Assembly: GCA_903866355.1 (NCBI GenBank)
Contig: CAIPNE010000603.1
Span: 1 to 9,174 of the forward strand
DNA: 9,174 nt
DNA from: an uncultured Gammaproteobacteria bacterium
Lineage (GTDB): Bacteria; Pseudomonadota; Gammaproteobacteria; Ga0077536
Direction of reading: 5' to 3'
The first letter of the stretch is position 1. Each line of letters begins with the position of its first letter. Under the pieces are notes generated by a model. The model saw only the letters and a program-made list of their open reading frames with translations, did no database searches and was not told where the DNA came from. A program made the translations under genes and the position numbers. Below, piece after piece: positions 4,839 to 9,174 of this stretch.

Positions 4839-6182
4839 ATGACTAAACGTGTTTACATCAAAACCTTCGGCTGCCAAATGAACGAGTACGACTCGCAAAA
4901 AATGGCTGAAGTGCTGGGCGCTTCGCATGGCTTTGAAGTGGTGGAGTCCCCTGAAGCGGCGGATCTTCTTTTGCTGAATACCTGTTCGGTGCGCGAGAAA
5001 GCACAGGAGAAATTGTTTTCCGAATTGGGCCGCTGGAAAGAACTGAAAGACGCCCGACGCGGTGTCCTGATTGGCGTGGGCGGTTGCGTGGCGAGTCAGG
5101 AAGGTGCCAACGTTTTTGCGCGGGCGCCCTATGTGGATATCGTGTTTGGGCCACAAACCTTGCATCGCCTACCAGAACTCTACGCAGCCGCGGTGGCGGG
5201 GCAGCGTCGGGTGCTCGATATCAGTTTCCCTGAAATCGAAAAATTTGACCGCCTACCGGAGCCTCGCGCCGAGGGCCCCACCGCGTTTGTCTCCATCATG
5301 GAAGGCTGTAGCAAATACTGCACGTTTTGCGTGGTGCCCTATACCCGTGGCGAAGAATTTAGTCGCCCCTTCGACGATGTCATCGCCGAAATCAGCTCGT
5401 TGGCCGAGCAGGGCGTGCGCGAAATCACGCTGCTGGGGCAGAACGTCAACGCCTACCGGGGCCGTATGCACGATGGCCAGTTATGCGATTTGGCCGCGCT
5501 GGTGCGGTATGTGGCGGCGATCGAGGGCATCGGGCGCATTCGTTACACCACCTCTCATCCGGTTGAATTTAGCGATCGCCTGATCGATGTCTATGCCGAG
5601 GTTCCGGCGTTGGTCAGCCACGTGCACCTGCCAGTCCAAAGTGGATCCGACCGCGTATTGGCACTCATGAAGCGCGGACATACCACGCTGGAGTACTTGT
5701 CTAAGGTTCGTCGCTTGCGCAAATTGCGCCCGGATATTTCCATTTCCTCAGACTTCATCGTCGGTTTCCCCGGTGAGACTCAGGCTGATTTCGACGCCAC
5801 GATGCGCTTGATCGAACAGGCGGATTTCGACCACTCCTTCAGCTTTATTTACAGCCCACGACCCGGCACCCCAGCGGCTGCGTTCTCCGACGATGTGACA
5901 CCCGAGGAGAAAAAACATCGCCTCGCTATCTTGCAACGACGCATCGAAGAACTCGCACAGGAAAAGAGCCGGCAAATGGTCGGCAGCGTGCAACAGATTT
6001 TGGTCCACCGTCGCGCCAAAAAAGATGTCAGCGAATTGGCGGGCCGGACAGAGAATAATCGCGTGGTGAATTTTGCTGGTCCCCCCGAGCTTATTGGCCA
6101 GTTCGTGACGGTACGCATTACCGCCGCACTGCCTAATTCTTTGCGTGGTGAACTCATTTCGACCAGCGAGCAGGCCGCATGA
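4839..6182 (+). CDS. miaB: tRNA-2-methylthio-N6-dimethylallyladenosine synthase
   Basis: The 447-residue product is a radical-SAM methylthiotransferase. It adds a methylthio group to N6-isopentenyladenosine at position 37 of tRNAs that read codons starting with U, improving frame maintenance. The N-terminal UPF0004 domain has its three cluster cysteines at C12 (FGCQMNEYDS), C49 (NTCSVRE) and C83 (GGCVAS). The radical-SAM triad CxxxCxxC is at C157, C161 and C164 (EGCSKYCTFCVVPYTRG). Other landmarks are LLGQNVNAY (198-206), LPVQSGSD (264-271) and DFIVGFPGET (305-314). The C-terminal TRAM domain, which binds tRNA, covers about 378-440 with GRTENNRVVNF. The pattern fits MiaB rather than RimO or MtaB, and the downstream ybeZ-ybeY-ybeX-lnt order agrees. 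ATG 4839 is chosen: a TTG at 4800 would add 13 hydrophobic residues unlike the family. ybeZ follows one base after the stop. Confidence 0.97.
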   Translation: MTKRVYIKTFGCQMNEYDSQKMAEVLGASHGFEVVESPEAADLLLLNTCSVREKAQEKLFSELGRWKELKDARRGVLIGVGGCVASQEGANVFARAPYVDIVFGPQTLHRLPELYAAAVAGQRRVLDISFPEIEKFDRLPEPRAEGPTAFVSIMEGCSKYCTFCVVPYTRGEEFSRPFDDVIAEISSLAEQGVREITLLGQNVNAYRGRMHDGQLCDLAALVRYVAAIEGIGRIRYTTSHPVEFSDRLIDVYAEVPALVSHVHLPVQSGSDRVLALMKRGHTTLEYLSKVRRLRKLRPDISISSDFIVGFPGETQADFDATMRLIEQADFDHSFSFIYSPRPGTPAAAFSDDVTPEEKKHRLAILQRRIEELAQEKSRQMVGSVQQILVHRRAKKDVSELAGRTENNRVVNFAGPPELIGQFVTVRITAALPNSLRGELISTSEQAA

Positions 6183-6183
6183 T

Positions 6184-7149
6184 ATGGCCACAACGCGCAC
6201 GACCGAGTTCACACTGGACCCACCCGAAAACGATCGCCTGGCCAATTTATGCGGCCCTTTCGACGACCATCTGCGGCTCATTGAACGCCGCTTAGGGGTT
6301 GAAATCAGTAATCGCGGCCACGAATTCAGCCTGTGCGGTGGGGAGTTAGAACGTGACACCGCCCGTAGAGTACTGGCTGATCTCTACGCCTTGGCCGAGC
6401 GCAAGTCGCTGGCGCTAGGCGATATCCATTTACGACTGCAAGAGTCGGCCGCGGTGCTGGCACGTCTAGAAGGCGTGAGTGAAGATGCGGAAGCCGTGAT
6501 CCAAACGCGACGCATGACCATCAAAGCGCGCGGCACCAATCAGCGTCTGTACCTGCGCAATATCGAGCGTTGTGACATTAGTTTTGGGGTGGGGCCGGCC
6601 GGTACTGGCAAGACTTATCTTGCGGTGGCCGCGGCGGTTGCCGCACTCGAATCCGACAGCGTTCGCCGCTTGTGCTTGGTACGCCCGGCGGTCGAGGCGG
6701 GCGAGCGGTTGGGCTTCCTACCCGGTGACATGGCGCAGAAGATCGACCCCTACCTGCGGCCGCTGTACGACGCCCTCTACGAGATGATGGGGTTTGAGCG
6801 CGTCTCCAAATTGATCGAACGCAATATCATCGAAGTGGCACCACTGGCGTTCATGCGCGGTCGTACCCTTAACGATGCTTTCATCATTTTGGACGAGGCA
6901 CAAAACACCACCATCGAACAAATGAAAATGTTTTTGACGCGGATTGGCTTCGGCGCCAAAGCGGTGATCACCGGTGACATTACGCAGGTCGACTTGCCCC
7001 GTGGGCGGGAGTCGGGTTTACGCCACGCGATTGCCGTTGTGCGCCAAATCGAGGGCATCAGTTTTACTTTTTTCCGCTCGCAGGACGTGGTGCGGCATGC
7101 GCTAGTGGGGCGCATCCTCGACGCCTACGAGGCGTTTGAAAGCCGCTGA
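6184..7149 (+). CDS. ybeZ: PhoH-like ATPase YbeZ
   Basis: The 321-residue product is a PhoH-family P-loop ATPase, known in E. coli as a partner of the endoribonuclease YbeY and considered a likely RNA helicase in ribosome maturation. Walker A is GPAGTGKTYL (137-146) and Walker B is FIILDEAQN (233-241). VRPAVEAGERLGFLPGD (166-182) and ITGDITQVDLP (262-272) are family hallmarks. The first 120 residues are the smaller N-terminal domain. E. coli YbeZ has 346 residues. ATG 6184 is taken as start. It is preceded by another ATG at 6179 that overlaps the miaB stop but lies in a different frame and reaches a stop after about 38 codons. GTG 6145 upstream lies inside miaB and is rejected. Context with miaB before and ybeY after makes the assignment to YbeZ, rather than a PhoH paralogue, strong. 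Confidence 0.96.
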   Translation: MATTRTTEFTLDPPENDRLANLCGPFDDHLRLIERRLGVEISNRGHEFSLCGGELERDTARRVLADLYALAERKSLALGDIHLRLQESAAVLARLEGVSEDAEAVIQTRRMTIKARGTNQRLYLRNIERCDISFGVGPAGTGKTYLAVAAAVAALESDSVRRLCLVRPAVEAGERLGFLPGDMAQKIDPYLRPLYDALYEMMGFERVSKLIERNIIEVAPLAFMRGRTLNDAFIILDEAQNTTIEQMKMFLTRIGFGAKAVITGDITQVDLPRGRESGLRHAIAVVRQIEGISFTFFRSQDVVRHALVGRILDAYEAFESR

Positions 7150-7151
7150 AT

Positions 7152-7619
7152 ATGTCTATCAATGTTGAAATTCAGCGTCCCGGTGCGCCGCGCGGACTAC
7201 CCACCAATATCCAAATGACTCGCTGGCTAGGCCACGCGGTGCGGCACCTGCGCAGCACGGCTGACCTCACCGTGCGCATCGTTGACCAGCAAGAAGGCGC
7301 GGCGCTGAATGCTCGTTGGCGTGGCAAGTCGGGAGCGACCAACGTGTTGTCGTTCCCGGTAACGGGGCTCACGGCGATTGCGCCAGCGCTACTGGGCGAC
7401 ATTGTGCTGTGCGCACCGGTACTCAAGGCCGAGGCGAAAGCTCAACGCAAGACTATTTCGGCCCATTGCGCGCATCTTTTGGTGCACGGCGCCTTGCACC
7501 TGCTGGGCTACGATCACGAGCAGGATGCCGAGGCTTTAAACATGGAAACACTCGAGCGCCAGTTACTGGCAGAGCTTGGGTTTCCCGACCCCTACCTGGA
7601 GCACACTACCCGGCCATGA
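7152..7619 (+). CDS. ybeY: Endoribonuclease YbeY, rRNA maturation factor
   Basis: The 155-residue product is a zinc-dependent single-strand endoribonuclease acting in 16S rRNA 3'-end maturation and late 70S ribosome quality control. The metal-binding motif is HGALHLLGYDH, with H112, H116 and H122. The conserved arginine of the active site lies in RWRGKSGATNVLSFP (residues 55-69), most likely R57, matching R59 of E. coli. LLGDIVLC (80-87) is the other family landmark. Length equals that of the E. coli protein. The ATG is two bases after the ybeZ stop with no good Shine-Dalgarno sequence nearby, so coupling to ybeZ is likely. Its stop overlaps the ybeX start as ATGA. All expected catalytic residues are present. 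Confidence 0.97.
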   Translation: MSINVEIQRPGAPRGLPTNIQMTRWLGHAVRHLRSTADLTVRIVDQQEGAALNARWRGKSGATNVLSFPVTGLTAIAPALLGDIVLCAPVLKAEAKAQRKTISAHCAHLLVHGALHLLGYDHEQDAEALNMETLERQLLAELGFPDPYLEHTTRP

Positions 7620-8506
7620 GCGACGAACCTCCCGATCCGGTGCCGCGCACGTGGCTGAATCGAACTTTCGATCCACCCCGCGCGCGGCTGGCGAAATGGC
7701 TGCACCCACCCGCCCGCACCCGCCAAGACCTACTGCGGCAATTCCACGAGGCGGAACGGCATAACCTCATCGATAGCGACACGGCTGCGATGATGGAGGG
7801 TGCGGTCTTAGTCTCGGAAATGAAAGTGCTCGACATTATGATTCCGCGCGCCGAGATGGTGTTCATCGAGGCTGATGCCACGCCCGCCGAGTTCCTACCT
7901 GCCGTGATTGAGTCGGCCCATTCCCGTTTCCCGGTGCTGGATGTCAAACACGAACGGGCACTGGGCATTTTGTTGGCCAAAGATCTGTTGCCCTTAGCGG
8001 CAGACCCGCAACAACCGTTCAATATTCGAGATGCGCTCCGCCCCGTGATATTTGTGCCCGAGAGTAAGCGGCTCAATATTCTGCTCCGCGAATTCCGCCT
8101 CAGCCGGAATCATCTGGCCTTGGTGATCGACGAATACGGGAGTATCGCGGGGCTCGTGAGCATCGAGGATGTGATCGAGCAAATCGTCGGCGAAATCGAC
8201 GACGAGTACGACGTCGAAGATGAAGCCTTCGTGCGGAGTCATCGGGCCAACCGATTTACCGTCAAGGGGCGTACCCCGATCGCGAATTTCAACGAGTATT
8301 TCCACGTTGAGTTGAGCGACCGGCAGTACGACACCATCGGTGGCTTAGTGGTCCACGAATTTGGACGATTGCCGGAACGAGGCGACGAAATCGAATTTGC
8401 TGGATTCCACTTTAAGGTGCTCCGTGCCGACCCGCGCCGCGTCCAATTGTTGCGGGTGATGCGTACCGCTGATGCGCGGGCAGGCGGCTCGCCAATCGGC
8501 GTGTGA
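7616..8506 (+). CDS. ybeX: CBS-domain protein YbeX/CorC
   Basis: The 296-residue product has two CBS domains (about 68-190) followed by a CorC_HlyC domain (about 205-284). Landmarks are MIPRAEMV (75-82), SRFPV (103-107), LVIDEYGSIAGLVSIEDVIE (169-188), and VGEIDDEYD (191-199). E. coli CorC has 292 residues. The old role is magnesium/cobalt efflux with CorA; work on YbeX has linked it to ribosome metabolism, which fits its place after ybeZ and ybeY. There is no transmembrane DUF21 domain, so this is the short soluble form. ATG 7616 overlaps the ybeY stop and matches the family N-terminus; a long in-frame extension back to GTG 7316 would run through ybeY and is rejected. GGAG at 7597-7600 is 15 bases upstream, rather far for a ribosome-binding site. 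lnt follows after 11 bases. Confidence 0.95.
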   Translation: MSDEPPDPVPRTWLNRTFDPPRARLAKWLHPPARTRQDLLRQFHEAERHNLIDSDTAAMMEGAVLVSEMKVLDIMIPRAEMVFIEADATPAEFLPAVIESAHSRFPVLDVKHERALGILLAKDLLPLAADPQQPFNIRDALRPVIFVPESKRLNILLREFRLSRNHLALVIDEYGSIAGLVSIEDVIEQIVGEIDDEYDVEDEAFVRSHRANRFTVKGRTPIANFNEYFHVELSDRQYDTIGGLVVHEFGRLPERGDEIEFAGFHFKVLRADPRRVQLLRVMRTADARAGGSPIGV

Positions 8507-8517
8507 GTGTTTTACCG

Positions 8518-9174
8518 ATGCCCTCGCGGCGGGTGAGACACCACTTACTGGCCCTCGTGGCGGGCGTTTTGCTGCCCTTTGCGTTTGCCCCCTACGGCGC
8601 GTGGTGGCTTGCACCACTGAGTCTGGCAGCCCTGTTTTTTAGCTGGCAGGCCACCACGCCACGCCTCGCGGCGGGGCGTGGGTTGCTGTTTGGTATCGGC
8701 TTTTTTGGGCACGGGATGGCTTGGGTGCAAATTAGCATCCACCAATTTGGCCTGCCGCTGTATAGCTTCTCGGTTTCCATGATGGCGCTGTTTGCGCTGT
8801 ATCTGGCACTTTATCCCGCGCTAGTCGGTTGGTTGGTGCGCCGCCTACCAGCCCGTGGCGAATTCGGTCGACTGTGTTGGCTGGCGCCGACACTGTGGAC
8901 GCTGGGGGAGGGCGCGCGGGGCTGGCTATTTTCGGGTTGCCCGTGGCTGGTGCTGGGCGATAGCCAGACGGACTCTCCCTTGCGCGGGTTTTTACCCGTT
9001 ATCGGTGCCTCGGGCACCACCTTGTTACTCGTGGTCATGGCTGCCGCGTGTTGCACCCTCGCGCTACGTCGTTCCGTGCTAACTGGGAGCGCCGCGTTGT
9101 TCGTCGTAGCGCTGCCGGTGCTCGTGGGCAGTCTGCTCACCACGCAGGAATGGACGCAGGCCAGCGGCTCGCCG
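8518..9174 (+). CDS. lnt: Apolipoprotein N-acyltransferase, 5' part (runs off the window)
   Basis: The frame is open from ATG 8518 to the last base, giving 219 residues of a protein usually about 500 long. Lnt transfers an acyl chain from phospholipid to the N-terminal cysteine of apolipoproteins in the inner membrane, the last step of lipoprotein maturation. The visible part is the N-terminal membrane region with hydrophobic segments near 10-25, 29-43, 55-72, 80-108, 158-180 and 190-208. Family marks are FAPYGAWWLAPLSL (23-36), GFFGHGMAWV (61-70) and the loop LWTLGEGARGWLFSGCPWL (126-144), where most Lnt proteins have TGFPWL. The nitrilase-like domain with the Glu-Lys-Cys triad lies beyond the edge, so activity cannot be judged. 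The position after ybeX is the classic one. No clear Shine-Dalgarno sequence is seen. Confidence 0.93.
   Translation, partial: MPSRRVRHHLLALVAGVLLPFAFAPYGAWWLAPLSLAALFFSWQATTPRLAAGRGLLFGIGFFGHGMAWVQISIHQFGLPLYSFSVSMMALFALYLALYPALVGWLVRRLPARGEFGRLCWLAPTLWTLGEGARGWLFSGCPWLVLGDSQTDSPLRGFLPVIGASGTTLLLVVMAAACCTLALRRSVLTGSAALFVVALPVLVGSLLTTQEWTQASGSP

Noticed and set aside
6179..6181. ATG overlapping the miaB stop as the ybeZ start
   Set aside because: It is in a different frame from ybeZ and leads to a stop after about 38 codons; ATG 6184 is in the correct frame.
5748..6359. 203-codon minus-strand open frame
   Set aside because: It covers the end of miaB and the start of ybeZ on the other strand, both certain; the translation has no recognisable domain.
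7316..7615. GTG-initiated N-terminal extension of ybeX by about 100 residues
   Set aside because: It overlaps most of ybeY, whose catalytic histidines are coded in another frame; ATG 7616 gives the family length.
1..9174. Mobile element, CRISPR, phage or defence system
   Set aside because: No transposase, integrase, direct-repeat array or defence-family motif is seen; all assigned genes are common housekeeping genes with consistent GC-rich codon use.

Overview
The window looks like a piece of a GC-rich gammaproteobacterial chromosome carrying ordinary housekeeping genes. The evidence is the gene content and order: pcnB-folK beside a tRNA-Glu gene, and miaB-ybeZ-ybeY-ybeX-lnt, which is a classic gammaproteobacterial cluster. 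The genus cannot be named from sequence alone. There are no mobile elements, CRISPR arrays, phage genes or toxin-antitoxin genes. I do not see a new multi-gene system here; the points worth a second look are small and mostly regulatory.

Layout. Bases 1-272 hold no gene I can support. A tRNA-Glu gene with a CUC anticodon (273-347) runs on the minus strand from a recognisable sigma-70-type promoter at 364-392. A 179-base divergent spacer with two nested inverted repeats leads to the plus-strand genes. The first plus-strand group is pcnB (poly(A) polymerase I), folK (folate pathway pyrophosphokinase), a deoxyadenosine/deoxyguanosine kinase-family gene, panC (pantothenate synthetase) and a stand-alone CinA N-terminal-domain gene. 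A 12-bp hairpin separates the nucleoside kinase from panC. A 70-base spacer precedes the second group: miaB (tRNA methylthiotransferase), ybeZ (PhoH-like ATPase), ybeY (rRNA maturation endonuclease), ybeX/corC (CBS and CorC domains) and the 5' part of lnt (apolipoprotein N-acyltransferase), which runs off the right edge.

How they work together. The first group covers RNA 3'-end tailing, folate and pantothenate cofactor synthesis, and deoxynucleoside salvage. The second joins tRNA modification, rRNA processing and ribosome quality control, and the last step of lipoprotein maturation in the inner membrane. Genes are packed tightly: ATGA overlaps occur at folK/kinase, panC/cinA-like and ybeY/ybeX, and gaps are 1-11 bases at pcnB/folK, miaB/ybeZ, ybeZ/ybeY and ybeX/lnt. 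This implies operons with translational coupling. Only pcnB and the kinase have a clear Shine-Dalgarno sequence, and the one before pcnB is better spaced for an in-frame ATT than for the ATG. A panB gene, common next to panC, is missing.
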